A stretch of 64,000 nt of DNA. It comes from Aporrectodea caliginosa. Taxonomy: Eukaryota > Annelida > Clitellata > Crassiclitellata > Lumbricidae. Where the stretch lies: contig JACEVL010000690.1 in the NCBI GenBank assembly GCA_020284085.1, forward strand, positions 947,001 through 1,011,000, read 5' to 3'. Position 1 is the first letter of the stretch. The number at the start of each line of letters is the position of its first letter. The notes under the pieces were generated by a model. That model was given only the letters and a program-made list of their open reading frames with translations, did no database searches and was not told the DNA's origin. The position numbers and the translations under genes were made by a program. Below are positions 33,997 to 46,019 of the stretch, piece by piece.

Positions 33997-34964
33997 CCCT
34001 AGGGCTACCAAGCTTATTTTGTATCACGGGCAACCAAGGGGGGGGTGGTTACCACCCCCCCCTGGATTTCGTGTTTGGTTTTACATATCATAACTTGTAA
34101 TATAGGAATGAATTCAGCATTCATTTCTGCACAGAATGGTATATTTAGTTATACATTATGTGAATGCATCTCGAAATTGCATCACTTTTAACAACGGAAC
34201 CCATTAATTAGCAATATTGTATATTATTGCGTACATTTTGTACTTTTTGGATAAATAAATATAAGATTATGTGTGTTTTGAAACTAATCTATGTATAAAA
34301 GATACACACAATCATTCCTACACATGTTTATATAGTATAAATGTACATCCATACATATATACGCATACATATATATCGGTTTACGTTGTAATGCTGTATT
34401 CAGCCATTTTCACACAGATTACGCGTATTATTATTTATTTTGATCACTTCCGGTGTTCAAAAGACAAAGATGTAGGTATGCAAATGAAGCCCTTCATTCC
34501 CTCTAAAGAATGGTATCTTTGTTTCGCTTCCAGGAAGACAAATGAATACGCTACAGACAAAAACTAAGGGGGGAGTGCTTCCATTCAGCCGTTTTTCACG
34601 CATATTACGCGTATTATTATTTATTTTGAGCATTTCCGGTTGTCTCAGGTCAACTCAGTGACCATAGAAACGTAGCCCCACATTCCCTCTATAGATTGGT
34701 ATAATTTGTGTCTCTTAATATTAAATGACGGATAAGATATAGTCGAAAATCTAGGGGGGGTGGTATCCACCCCCCTGGTGCCTCTGGTATATTGGGTATA
34801 ACTTTTGAACGGTGTGAGATATCATCTCACATTTTACCTCAAAACGTGTGTAAATGAACCCCCTACAGCTAACTAAAAGGTCAAATTTTTATTCCATACG
34901 GAAAAAGTTTGAGATGAAAAAAACCTAGGGGGGTGGCAACCACCCCCCCTTGGTAGCCCGAGGG
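33997..34964 (-). mobile_element. piggyBac-like nonautonomous element, copy 2 (968 bp)
   Basis: TTAA at 33993-33996 and 34965-34968. Ends CCCTAGGGCTACCAAG and inverted CCCTCGGGCTACCAAG. Same family as 7696-8669 in reverse orientation, highly similar over the full length. No coding sequence. Confidence 0.9.
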
Positions 34965-35801
34965 TTAATGCTGATTATTTAAACTTGAATATGGTCCTAT
35001 ACTGCAACAATTAGGCTATAGACGTTCAATAATTTTTTTCGTTATATGACGTATGAATGGCCAAGGTAGATTCTCTATTAAAGTATTATTATAAATACAG
35101 GATCACGATTTCAGTGTTTTGTAGACCCTCCCCCTATGTGAGGATTTTGAAGGCAATGAATTGTAATGTAATGAGCAGGCTTCCATTTAAAGCAGCGTAA
35201 AACAGGATCACGATTCCAGTCAGTTGTAGCCTATTATAGTGTTAGATTTTGAACGTTGAATAATATGATAGCAAAGATCAGAAATCGACACAATGATGTG
35301 GCCACTCATTCAGTCAAAAACTAAGTTAGATTGTCGATCGGTTTAAAGTTCAGTCGATATTGGCGCACACAGAAGACGAAGTCGTTCGTCTTACGATGGC
35401 AGAATAAAGCGAATCGTAAACGAGGAAGACATGATGCCAACTTTGACCTATTAAATTGTATTGCTCAGTATTTGTAGTCAACTGCAAAGATCAATGACGT
35501 GCTGAATTTATGCGAAAGTTTTACTTAATTGAATTTAAATTGAAATAATTATTACACTTTGTAAAAATGGGAATTTTCTCGATCACTTGGTGTAGGCTTA
35601 GCATTAGAAAACTCTTCACGCTGTCAAGATGCACTGGACTTGATTTCTGAGCCGCTTTCAAAATTAAGTTTGAACCGCTGCCTCTGACCAGTCACGTTCC
35701 GAGGCAAGTGGCTGTCATATAAATGACTACGCTATACGGTCCATTCAAAATGACATTGTGGAAATATCACGACTGCGCATTAAATGGAATAGTTCTACAC
35801 T

Positions 35802-36262
35802 CAGGGCCGTTTTATCCATTAGGCACAGTAGGCACTGCGCCTAGGGCCTACGAGCCTTTCAGGGCCCTCGCAAATCTGAAAATCAGATATTGAGAAAATA
35901 AGTGTAGGCCTAATGATTGAATTTGAGGCAAAAATAAAAAGGACATTTCAAATTCTAATTTAGTAATTTTTTGAATTGTACTGAAACAGTTAAACTTTAA
36001 GATATTAGAGCCTAACTCAAAGTTAGGTTAAGAGACAGCGTACATTATGTTAAATTAACGGCTCTTTGCATTAGCAAAAATCACATATAAAGTCAGAGGT
36101 GACAGTTGGGGTCTATATACGAGACTATAGTAGGCTTACAGGTCACAGGAATGCAAGAGTAGGCCCTACCTAGGGCCTGCGACGACCTTGAACACAAAAA
36201 TATCTTTTTTTGCTTGTAGCACCAAAATGGACAATGTTATGCTAATAGCTCTGATTAATTTA
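35802..36262. mobile_element. Old hAT-like element, block D copy
   Basis: Left end CAGGGCCGTTTTATCC preceded by TCTACACT, paralogous to 8904-9252. The right end is altered or replaced (AT-rich sequence up to about 36260), so the right boundary is approximate. Confidence 0.4.
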
Positions 36263-36723
36263 GTTCTCTTCCTGCGTTCATGTCTTCATAGTTTTACAAT
36301 AAGCCTAATTGTTACAAACTTCTAATATTCTGTCGAGGTCTTGATGCATAGTAAATACTCACAAGATTGTCTCAACATAAAGACGGTAGTTTGGTGCAAT
36401 GTAAACTTCTGATTTGACACCAGTCCTCTTATAATGCGGTATTAACTCATTGTTGGCGCAGTAAGCACAAAGAATGATGACGTCAGTATTATCAGTGACC
36501 AACCGTTCTAGGTAAGGTTACAAGTTTACTGTTAAAAATTGTAATTCATGTTAATCTTTCGATTATAATAATTATATCAATCAGTTTTGACAAATGCATC
36601 AATTGTTTTCTTTTTTCAGCAGAATGTTCTCTTATAATTATTAGAGTTAGGCCTAAGTCTCACAACTGGAGGATATTTTAGCGTTTGCATATTTACAGTG
36701 CCGGATTAACGCATAAGCAAAAT

Positions 36724-36872
36724 ATTGTATTGTATTGTATTTGAACACTTGTTATAGCGCCCCTACCAGATTTCCCATTCAGAGGCGCTCCCGACTACTG
36801 CGCGAACGCTGAATCGGAGTTTCACGCCGAAGCGCATGAGCAATTGCGAGTGAAGGACTTGCCCAGGGTCCC
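36724..36872 (-). repeat. SINE 3' part inserted in the hAT element
   Basis: Minus-strand reading: GCGTAGGGACCCTGGGCAAG, TCCTTCACTCGCAATTGCTC, then GGGGCGCTATAACAAGTG and an ATACA tail. The GCGTAGGGACCCT word joins it to the tRNA-derived head at 49.24-49.34 kb, so both are pieces of one SINE family with a LINE-like tail. Confidence 0.6.
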
Positions 36873-37769
36873 TACGCCATGGCTTAGGGCCCCGGAGGTT
36901 TTGGGGGCCCCCAAATCTGGAGAAATTAAATCAAATTGTTGTAGCAAATTCCTAATTTTGGTATAATTTCAAATATTTCAGCGTTACCCTGAAACATTTT
37001 TAGTGCTAGTAAGTTTTAGTTACTACTTACTTACTGAATACTGACCATAGTTGCAGACTCGCATTCAAAGTCTGTATAGGCGCCCCTAGCGACCGACGGC
37101 AGACGTCAAAGGCTCAAAGCCGAAACTCTATATAGTAGGCCCAAAGATGTTAGAGCCTAGACAGTTAATTAATTCTAACATCTTTGTTAGGCCTATGTCG
37201 ACACTTTTTTGACATGGTGACCTGGCGGCGGACGCAATAGGGTAAAATTATTAAATTACTCAATTTTGAATAGCGGAACATAATATTAACATTATGATAA
37301 TTATATGAACGGTCAGTGACATTTATAAACAATGAAGCAGTCATATTAGGTGTGAATTTGTAAAAAGAAAGAAAAAACAACTTTTAAAAGAAAAAGGACA
37401 TGATGGACGTCTCTATAGACTACATGGTTTTTCAAGCCCTGCCTAAGCTGCCTTTGCGAGCGCCAAACAGCGCAATAAGTGCATTGAGTGCAACCGAAAC
37501 CACCGCTACTGCTAGTGATGACTTAGATTTGGATCGACTCCCTGGCGTTGAATAGGCTATAGGAGAATGAACTCAAGAAAAATATTTCTAAGAAGACAAA
37601 TTAATTATGGACAAGCTGAAGACGCAAATTTGAGCCCAAGGGATAAATTTCGCGTTTAGACATTTAATGCCTATCACTGACGTTCTGTCAACGAACTTGT
37701 AAAAAGAGCCACAGTGTAGGCCTACACAAATATCGCAGATAAGTTTTCGCTTCTCATTTATTTGGAGTT

Positions 37770-38250
37770 ACCAGGTACCAAATGAAACACGCAATGAGCA
37801 GGCTCAACGTTTAATTGAATCATATCCAGAGGATTTTGACACCACCTTCGTAAATGAACTTGACCAATTCCATTGTTATGTCAAGAGGCGCAAAACAAAT
37901 ATCAAAAGCGTGGTTAACACCCAGGTTAACCCCCGAGCAAGATCCAACCATAAAGACTTATATGATGTTATTTTTGAAGACGGTCTTCAATTTGTTTTCC
38001 TAAATGTTGAAATAGCACTACGTATTTTTTGAGTTTGATGGTCACAAACTGTTCGGGAGAGCGATCCGTTTCCCAGCTAAAGCGAATAAAAAACGATTTA
38101 GTATCTGCCATGCTCCAGGAAAAGCTAAGTTCACTTAGCCTGATGTGCATCGAATCAGATGTCCTTCGGCAAAATGCAGTTTGATGATATCGTTGAAGAA
38201 TTTGCCAGGCAGAAATCAAGGAAGAAGTTTTTAAAGTTTTTGTTTGATAA
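37770..38250 (+). pseudogene. hAT transposase C-terminal relic
   Basis: One frame gives NEQAQRLIESYPEDFDTTFV, NELDQFHCYVKRRKTN and KDLYDVIFEDGLQFVF. Then a frameshift leads to SLMVTNCSGERSVSQLKRIK, NDLVSAMLQEKLSSLSLMCI, the hAT family dimerisation region (Dimer_Tnp_hAT), and a second shift follows. It resembles the ZMYM1-like/52-kDa-repressor-like branch of hAT proteins. Upstream, 37400-37560 may hold the degraded N-terminus. Non-functional. Confidence 0.8.
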
Positions 38251-38898
38251 TTGTATTTGTTCTCATTTAACAAAGAAATTACTTTATTAGCTCGTAAATT
38301 AGTCAATATCATATACGTTTAGAACTTTGTGTTCAGATACCCGTAATAATTATGGCAACTAACTTTGCTTTGGGGCTAGGGCCCCCGGATGTCTCTTGGC
38401 TTAGGGCCCCCGGAAGTCTTAATCCGGCCCTGCATATTTATCGTTCGTTGTGCAACTTATGTTAGGCTAAGTGCCACAGCTACCGGACCGTTTGGCATAA
38501 TTATTAATATATTTGGCGTTTGCATATTTGTCGTTCGTTGCATTCGTCAATATTTATACGAATAATCTTGATAAATCTCTTCTCTATATCAACTATTTCA
38601 ATGCATTTTACAACCATAAGATATCGTTATCACGAGAGTAACAAAGTAGAGGTGACCAATCCATCCCCTCCCCTCTGCCCTTTTCTGCCCTTTTCTTCTG
38701 CCAACCTTTATCATCTTTTGACCTAAGCTTATTTACGACTTTAATGTGCTCTATCTGCCACTTCAAAGTCGCAGATAACAAAATACATGTGTACATCCTG
38801 CTTCACAACTGTTAATCTGTTGACAACACGGAGACCTCAATAGAGCTAAACAACAGTCTGTCTTGAATCATCGGCATTCAAAGAAACTTACTTCAAAC

Positions 38899-39272
38899 CG
38901 GTGCGACCACTCTTCATTTTCTGAAATCCCAAGCTCTTGCCAGAAAAATCCCAAGATTGGCCAAAAGTGTACCAAAAATCCCAAGTTACCGAAAAGGAAA
39001 AAGATGTGATGAAATATGAAATGCGTTTTAACTTTCACCAATCACAATTCTTCACCAAAATGCCTAATTAAGAATTCGCAAAGAAATAACCGGAGCATAA
39101 CATTGAATGAACAATGTTTACAGATTACAATAATGATAAATGTCTTTCAGACTGAACGAATTTTTCTAATCTGATTCGCTGCTACTGTTGTAAAGTACGG
39201 TAAAAACTAATCTGTAGACCATAGAAGAAATCCCCAGATTGCTAGGGAAAATTCCAAGCAGTGGTCGCACTG
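38899..39272. mobile_element. hAT MITE, 374 bp (GTGCGACCACT ends)
   Basis: Ends CGGTGCGACCACT and inverted CAGTGCGACCACT. Exact duplication CTTCAAAC at 38891-38898 and 39273-39280. The interior repeats AAATCCCAAG-type words and is unlike the hAT in the same site of block C. Confidence 0.85.
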
Positions 39273-39370
39273 CTTCAAACCAAAAGCACGATAGCCAAAA
39301 GTCGAGGTGACTGTCACCGTCACTTTTATAGGTGGTGTTGACCGGACAATATAATGAATCTCGAATGTAT

Positions 39371-39630
39371 TTTGAGTTTTTCATTTCTTGTGGTTTTCTA
39401 CTTAAAATTGTGGTTTCTCACGTGGTTCTTCATATCTGCATATAAAATGAGTAAGCAATGAGCTAATACGACTTGGCTTGTGCTCTATCGCAGCCGCAAA
39501 GCATAATAATATTATTCTTTTCGTTTCGGTCACTAGCGTGAAAACGTTCGACATCTGTAAGTTGTCGATACAACTGGGCTATCATTGCTATTTGGATATG
39601 TAGAGTGTGTGTGTGTGTGTGTGCGCGCGC

Positions 39631-39674
<44 letters not shown>

Positions 39675-40137
39675 ACTCTTGAAATCGAGAAAATTTTGGC
39701 TCGTAAATTCAATCATCAGTGAATTTAGTAATACAATTTAAGAGAGTTTGTCACTAGAATTTATTTGATTAATCTGGAAATGAAAAGAATTGACCCTGTT
39801 GTTAGCTAGAGTGTGTTGATGGTAAGTATTAAGGCTCTAATTTCGAGTCAAGGTGTAGTCCTAACCATTATTTGTTTTCGTATAAGTTCACGTAGTTTCA
39901 TCACCATGTATATAGCCTATACGATTAACAAAAACTTACCGTTTTAAATCTTTAATAAATTGTTCTCTTGACAGCAAAGATAAATCGTCTACAACTGTCT
40001 GTTAAAAGAAGTTCACTTTATTTTATTAAGTTTCCAGACGTTAATAGCCCCTCATCTTCCTAGACATGCCGTTTATTCAGAAGGTTCTATTAGGCCTATG
40101 TTTTGACGGGGGTGTGATGCGAAGAAAAAGTAGACTA
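39371..40137. other. Noncoding with GT/GC microsatellite (39604-39672)
   Basis: A GTGTGT..GCGCGC..GTGTGT run of about 69 bp is the only clear feature. No gene signal. Confidence 0.8.
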
Positions 40138-40541
40138 ATTCTGCATGGTTCTTTTTGGAATCAGCCATCTGTGATACTAACATGTTAAATTACATGCGCA
40201 TTCGTTTGAATACAGCTAGTGAGCAACGGCTACTTTTGATAGTGTAGTTTGGACAATAAATTCATGTTCATAGGCCATCAAACTGGCGGAACTCAGATTC
40301 TATCTCCCAGATATGTATATCTTTTTTGTGCATGATAACTACGAAGTTTTTTAAATATTATTTTCGGTTAGCAATAGGAATAAAAGAAAAGTAAAGATAA
40401 CCTACTAAAACCTTTCGATTTTTAATGAATGCTTGGAGAACTTCACACTGAAAAGGCTAACAATTGGTGCAGTTGGAGAATAATTGCAATCCACAGTGCA
40501 ACAGGTTCAGTGTTCTCAACTCTATCTTTACGGAAAATTTA

Positions 40542-42151
40542 ATGATGCCGAAAAACATTTTCTTCAAGAATTCATTAGGATATTCCTTCGGTAATGCAAC
40601 CCAAGAAAAGACAGAACGTTCCCACGTAAGTACTGGCATAAGTCAGAAATCATTAATTGTGCTGGATAGTCATACGAAGAAAACTAAGAAAATCCATTCC
40701 AAAGCAAAGACACAGGAGTGCGAGTTTTGCGAGAAAATATTTAAGAACACCTATGAGCTACAGAGGCACACGAGAATCCATACTGGAGAAAAACCATACC
40801 ATTGCCAGGAATGTGATAAGACATTCGCAGAATTTTCGAAACTGAAAGCGCACACTAGAACCCATACTGGAGAGAAACCATTTCAGTGCGATGTATGTGA
40901 ACACAAATTTTCCGATTCTTCCAGTCTTCACAGCCATATTAGATTCCATACTGGAAAGAAGCCTTTTCAATGCCAAGTATGCCAAAAGTGTTTTCCCAGG
41001 TCTTCATGTCTAACACGTCATGCAAGAATTCATACCAAAGAGAAACCGTATACCAATGTCAAGCATGTCAAAAACGCTTTTCATTATCTTCAAGTCTAAG
41101 ACGTCATGCAAAAATTCATACCGGAGTGAAACCGTACCAATGCCAGTTATGCGAATATAAAACTATTTACGAAGGTAATCTTAAGAGGCACATAAGAACA
41201 AATACTGGAGAGAAACCGCATCTTTTTCGGGTATGCGAGAGAACACTCTCAAACTTCTCAGGTCTGAAAAGTCATGAAAATACCCACTCTGATGAGAAAC
41301 CATTTCTGTGTATTCTTTGTAACAGAACATTTTCCACATATGCATTGCTACAAAGTCATGTTAGAATCCACACTGGAGAGAGACCATACCAATGTCAGAT
41401 ATGTAAACGAAGTTTTTCTCATTCTTCTCAACTGCGAGAGCATGTTCGAATGCACACTGGTGAAAAACCATACAAGTGCCAGGCATGTCAAAAACGGTTT
41501 ACTCAATCTTTTAGTCTAAACATTCATACAAGAAATCACACCGGAGAGAAACCACACCACTGCCAATTATGTGAGTTTAAAACTAATTATAAAAGTTACA
41601 TAAAGTTGCACACGAGAACACATACCGGAGAGAAACCATACCTTTGCCAGATGTGTCAGGAAACGTTCTCATCTGCTTCCGGTCTCAGAAATCATGAGAA
41701 AACACAATCTAAAGATAAACCATATCTATGTATTCATTGTAACAAAACATTTTCGATGTATTCATTTCTAAAAAGTCATGTTAGATTCCATACTGGTGAG
41801 AGACCATACCAATGTGAGATATGTAAGGAAAGTTATTCGCATGCTTCTGAACTGCGATATCATGTTCAAATCCATACTGGAGAAAAACCATACCAATGCC
41901 AGGCATGTCAAAAACGGTTTTTTCGATCTTCCCATCTAAAGACACATGCAAGAATTCATACCGGGGAGACACCATACCACTGTCAATTATGTGAGTTTAA
42001 AACTAAGTATGAGGGTCATCTAAAGATGCACATTAGAATACATACAGGGGAGAAACCATACCTTTGCCAGATTTGTCAGAAAACGTTCGTATGTTCTTCA
42101 GGTCTGAGAAGCCATGAAAAAACCCATTCCATGTCTGGTTCAAGTGTGTAA
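40542..42151 (+). pseudogene. C2H2 zinc-finger gene, block B copy, frameshifted
   Basis: Starts MMPKNIFFKN, matching A1. Fingers 1-4 are intact, then a 2-bp TA insertion in the linker at about 41050 shifts the frame; fingers 5-17 continue in the second frame to TAA 42151. Ligands are also lost: the last His of finger 6 (HIRTN), the first Cys of finger 7 (LFRVC) and the last His of finger 12 (HEKTQ). Without the shift it would encode about 535 residues and 17 fingers ending MSGSSV. The combination of frameshift and lost ligands suggests a pseudogene rather than a sequencing error. Confidence 0.75.
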
Positions 42152-43205
42152 AAGCATTTTGCAAGGTTTCAAGTCTGCAAAATTGTGTTGGAATTCATAC
42201 TAGAGAAACCTTAAAAAGTCCAGTTATGCCAGATAAAATTCTCACGAGATTATTTCATGTAGGCCTAGGTTATGTCAGGAAACATTTTTATGAGCTTCTG
42301 TGCCAGGTTGTAAAAAGGTTTTCACGATCTTGGAGTGTACAAATAAACCAAAGTCTCGACTAAAATTGCGTTATTGAGGCATAACCGTTGGTGAACAAAA
42401 CAGAGATGGATGTGTTGAGCTACTCAATCTATGATGATATGCATGAACAAAAATTCATACATATCAATTAATGCATATTTATTTGGCTTTAGTGAAGGGC
42501 AACTGATTGTTCCTGTAGGACTTGACACATTCAAGGATCTTGCTTTTTACAGCCTTTTGTTTTGCGTACGTTGGAACATTTTAGTTCAATTTAGGTAGGC
42601 CTTGTTTGTGTCTCGTAAGACACTTCAACTTTATCGAACTGTTGTTTGCACTGAGGATCCATGATCTATTGTTTCGTGTTGTTTTAATTCAATTTAAGTT
42701 TTACATTGTCGTACTCTCACGATGTAACTGTTCCGTAGCTACAATCACAAAAGAATTGCAACGATAATTTCACACATTCTCAGTTCTGACGGTAACGATG
42801 CTGTTAAGGTTGATATGTCTAAGCAAATAAAGTTTGTTCTGTCGTTGTCATAGTTAACCAGTAACGACACTTAGTAACGACACTGTAGAGTCCATGAACA
42901 GCTGAGGACGGAAAGCAGATTCGCAATAAATTGCCCACAACATAGTGAAAGGTCGAAACATATATGTATTGTATTTTTTTCGTTTATTGATCTACTCAAG
43001 CTGTCATAACGCAGCTAGTTACAAGAATAATGTTAGCCGAGTAGCCTAGGCCCCTATTAATCAACTCATGAATTTATTGCAGCAGGGCTTACATTTTATT
43101 TCATTAGTTCCATTAGTTTCGATAGTTCTACATTCGTATGCGATCGATAGTTAGGTCTACAGTTAAAACACCGTGAACAATAAACAAGTTCAAAAGATAC
43201 CTGTA
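42152..43205. other. 3' flank of block B zinc-finger copy
   Basis: Noncoding, collinear with 26485-27990 apart from the absent hAT and the small tail insertion at about 42966-43058. AATAAA at 42342-42347. Confidence 0.6.
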
Positions 43206-44470
43206 CTGAAAAGGCTGATTGATCTATACTTTCAGTATTTGGTGGCAGCGGTACTATGGTCGAGCGCAGGCTATCTTCGGGGGTTTAGTTGCACAAGCAC
43301 GTGGGTTGAATCGAGCAGAAACACACAACGAGACGATTCGTTTGACGAAATTCTTAGGCTATACGAGAATATGCACGACGTATATTTACATAACAACAAT
43401 TATCAGAGTGACGTTGACGTTAAGAAGACCGCGGTCGCAGTCCTCCGATCCTGCTCTCTTGGTCCTCTCTCGCTTTCTTCTCCGACTCTCTCTTCTCCCC
43501 TTCTCCGAAACCCCAAGAGTTCCCTTGCTTCGCGTCGAGAGCCCCGAGTCAAGAGTCCCACGGCCTCGCAAAGTCAGGTCTTGTAAGAGGTCCTCTACAG
43601 AGCGACGCTCGGATCCTGCTCGCTTCCCGTGACTCTTCCTCTCGCTCCAATCTGCTCTCAGAATCCCGACCGAATAATCCTCTCTTCCGCTTTTTCCCGT
43701 CTTTTCTATCGCCACCGCCTGTCAATCAACTCTTTCGCCCCCCAACCGCACCCTGCAGTTCGTTCCCTCTTGCCTTGCTCTGCTATCTGCCTTCTCTCCC
43801 CTCCACCCTTTGACAGGCGTGGCCTTCGCCTCCGCTCCCCTAGGTATGTCGTCAGCTGTTGGCTGTCAATCATTTCAACTTACAGTCAGTCAGTACTGCA
43901 AATCTTAATTTAGTTCATGAAGTGTTCGTTCCTATGCTAACACAATCATATAATGACAACTTTATAATAAATCTATACTAACATATACTAATCTAATATC
44001 ATCGTGGCAGCATCTCACTAAAATACCTGTTTTTTTAACAAAGAGAATACAATTTTATAGCCTACTGGTCTCGGGAATGGTAGGCTGTTCCAATATGATA
44101 TTTGTTCCCGCACGTGTCAATGTTGAGAGAAATCGAGACAGGCAGAGCGACAAACTCATCAGTCTGATACTGTGTCTATGCTTAATTCATTGGTATGCTA
44201 CTTGCTGGTCATTTCCTTGATTAAAGCGCTCTAAAGTCGTACAGTTTGATTCATTGCGCCCTTAAGTTAGGAATGTTACCATCTGTCTGCATCGCTTAAG
44301 TGAAATTAAACCACAGGAGGTTGCATAACGGCTACAATTAAAGTTTCCAAAAGATATTATCTTTCTGCTACATCCGTAAACCTCAAACTGAAAGACTTCC
44401 ATTTTATACTACAGCACTGCAAGAGGGAACGGATGAGGACTGGTGCTGGAGTACTAAAAGGGATTATGAG
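43206..44470. other. No gene recognised; pyrimidine-rich stretch 43.43-43.85 kb
   Basis: A C/T-rich segment (CTCTCTCGCTTTCTTCTCCG and similar) gives overlapping open frames in several phases on both strands, as expected from biased composition; I see no protein family. The end of the stretch (44409-44470) is a diverged copy of 46049-46102 (TACTACAGCACTGCA ... ATTATGAG), a local duplication. Confidence 0.5.
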
Positions 44471-46019
44471 CAGTGATGGGCACTAACTAATTATTTTTAG
44501 TTAAACTGTAACTATTTTTCAACTAAAATAAAAAAGTTTAACTAAAAGTTTGCAACTGATTTTGTAAATAAGTTAATTAAACTCAAAATATTTACTTTAA
44601 TTTTTCCAACTTTTTAACAACCTTTTTCACAAACATTTTCACAATGACAGAGATTCAGTCAGTCAATGACAATTTCACTTTCAAACTGTGTAATGTAGGC
44701 TATGTGTGCCAAACTAATAATCCTATAGTACAGTTCTACCAGAAAATTATGACGAAAGTTGTTAACCATAGGGCTATGTAACACTGGCTACTGGCTAAGG
44801 GGGGTGGTGGTTACCACCCCCTGGATTTCGTGTTTGGTTTTACATATCATAACTTGTAATATAGCATTGGATTCAGCATTCATTTCTGCACAGAATGGTA
44901 TATTTAGTTGTACATTATGTGAATGCTCCTCGAAATTACATCACTTTTAACAACGGAACCCATTAATTAGCAATATTGTATATTATTGCGTACATTTTGT
45001 ACTTTTTGGATAAACAAATATAAGATTATGTGTGTTTTGAGACTAACCTATGTATAAAAGATACACACAATCATACCTACACATGTTTATATAGTATAAA
45101 TGTACATCCATACATATATATATCCATACATATATATCGGTTTACGTTGTAATGCTGTACATATTGAGCCATTTTCACACAGATTACGCGTATTATTATT
45201 TATTTTGATCACTTCCGGTATTCAAAAGACAAAGATGTAGGTATGCAAATGAAGCCCTACATTCCCTCTAAAGAATAGTTTCTTTGTTTCTCTTCCAGGA
45301 AGACAAGTGAATACGCTACAGACAAAAACTAAGGGGGGAGTGCTTCCATTCAGCCATTTTTCACGCATATTACGCGTATTATTATTTATTTTGAGCACTT
45401 CCGGTTGTCTCAGGTCAACTCATTGACCATAGAATGTAGCCCCACATTCCCTCTATAGAATGGTATAATTTGTGTATCTTAATATTAAATGACGGATAAG
45501 ATATAGTCGAAAATCTAGAGGGGGTGGTATCCACCCCCCTGGTACCTCGGGTATATTGGGTATAACTTTTGAACGGTGTGAGATATCATCTCACATTTTA
45601 CCTCAAAACGTGTGTAAATGAACCCCCTACAGCTAACTAAAAGGTCAAATTTTTATTCCATACGGAAAAAGTTTGAGATGAAAAAAACCTAGGGGGTGGC
45701 AACCACCCCCTCTTGGTAGCCCGAGGGTTAATGCAAGCAATGATTCATCGTGCAATGCAATGCAATTCGCTTGTCTTGACTTGAGTAATAAAACCAGTTT
45801 TCATGACAATTATTGCGGAATATATTTGCTGATTTTATCACTTAGACTTTCTAATTAATCACTAAAAAATATTAGTCAAACTTTTAGTTAATAACTAAAA
45901 CATGTTAGTTAAACTGTGGTTTTAAGTAACTAAACAATTTTTGTAGCTAAGCCTCTGCCTTAACTAATTTTTTTAAACTAAAAGTTTGCAACTTTTTAGT
46001 TAACTTTTGCCCATCACTG
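44471..46019. mobile_element. hAT MITE (CAGTGATGGGC ends) with a nested TTAA element
   Basis: Ends CAGTGATGGGC and inverted CAGTGATGGGC, with an exact duplication ATTATGAG at 44463-44470 and 46020-46027. The interior is AT-rich TTAGTTAAACTG-type sequence. Removing the nested piggyBac-like element (44766-45727) leaves a hAT of about 580 bp. Confidence 0.92.
44766..45727 (-). mobile_element. piggyBac-like nonautonomous element, copy 3 (962 bp), nested in a hAT
   Basis: TTAA at 44762-44765 and 45728-45731. The right end is CTTGGTAGCCCGAGGG; the left end is degraded (CCATAGGGCTATG). Same family and orientation as copy 2. It is younger than the surrounding hAT element. Confidence 0.88.

Larger units (their letters stand above)
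36696..38432 (+). mobile_element. hAT element with decayed transposase
   Basis: Ends CAGTGCCGGATTAAC and inverted CAGGGCCGGATTAAG. Exact duplication CATATTTA at 36688-36695 and 38433-38440. Carries the C-terminal part of a hAT transposase (37770-38250) and a SINE piece near its left end. Block C has no element at the paralogous site (about 11660). It is the larger relative of the MITE at 27474. Confidence 0.9.
35060..39370 (+). repeat. Duplicated block D (paralogue of block C)
   Basis: Collinear with 6.44-13.26 kb. Block-specific insertions are the hAT at 36696-38432 and the hAT at 38899-39272. Block D has empty sites for the TTAA element and for the 9310-11240 composite of block C. No gene is visible; ancestral sequence seems noncoding or too decayed. 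Confidence 0.8.
40138..43205 (+). repeat. Duplicated block B (paralogue of block A)
   Basis: Starts at CTAATTCTGCATG and ends soon after the empty hAT site at 43150-43157. Contains one zinc-finger unit instead of two. Relative to block A it has a small insertion at about 42966-43058 made of a TTCGTTTATT-type retroelement tail. Confidence 0.85.

Noticed and set aside
43173..43913. Several overlapping open frames of 80-137 codons
   Set aside because: Strong C/T bias keeps stops rare on both strands; no domain, start context or splice support.
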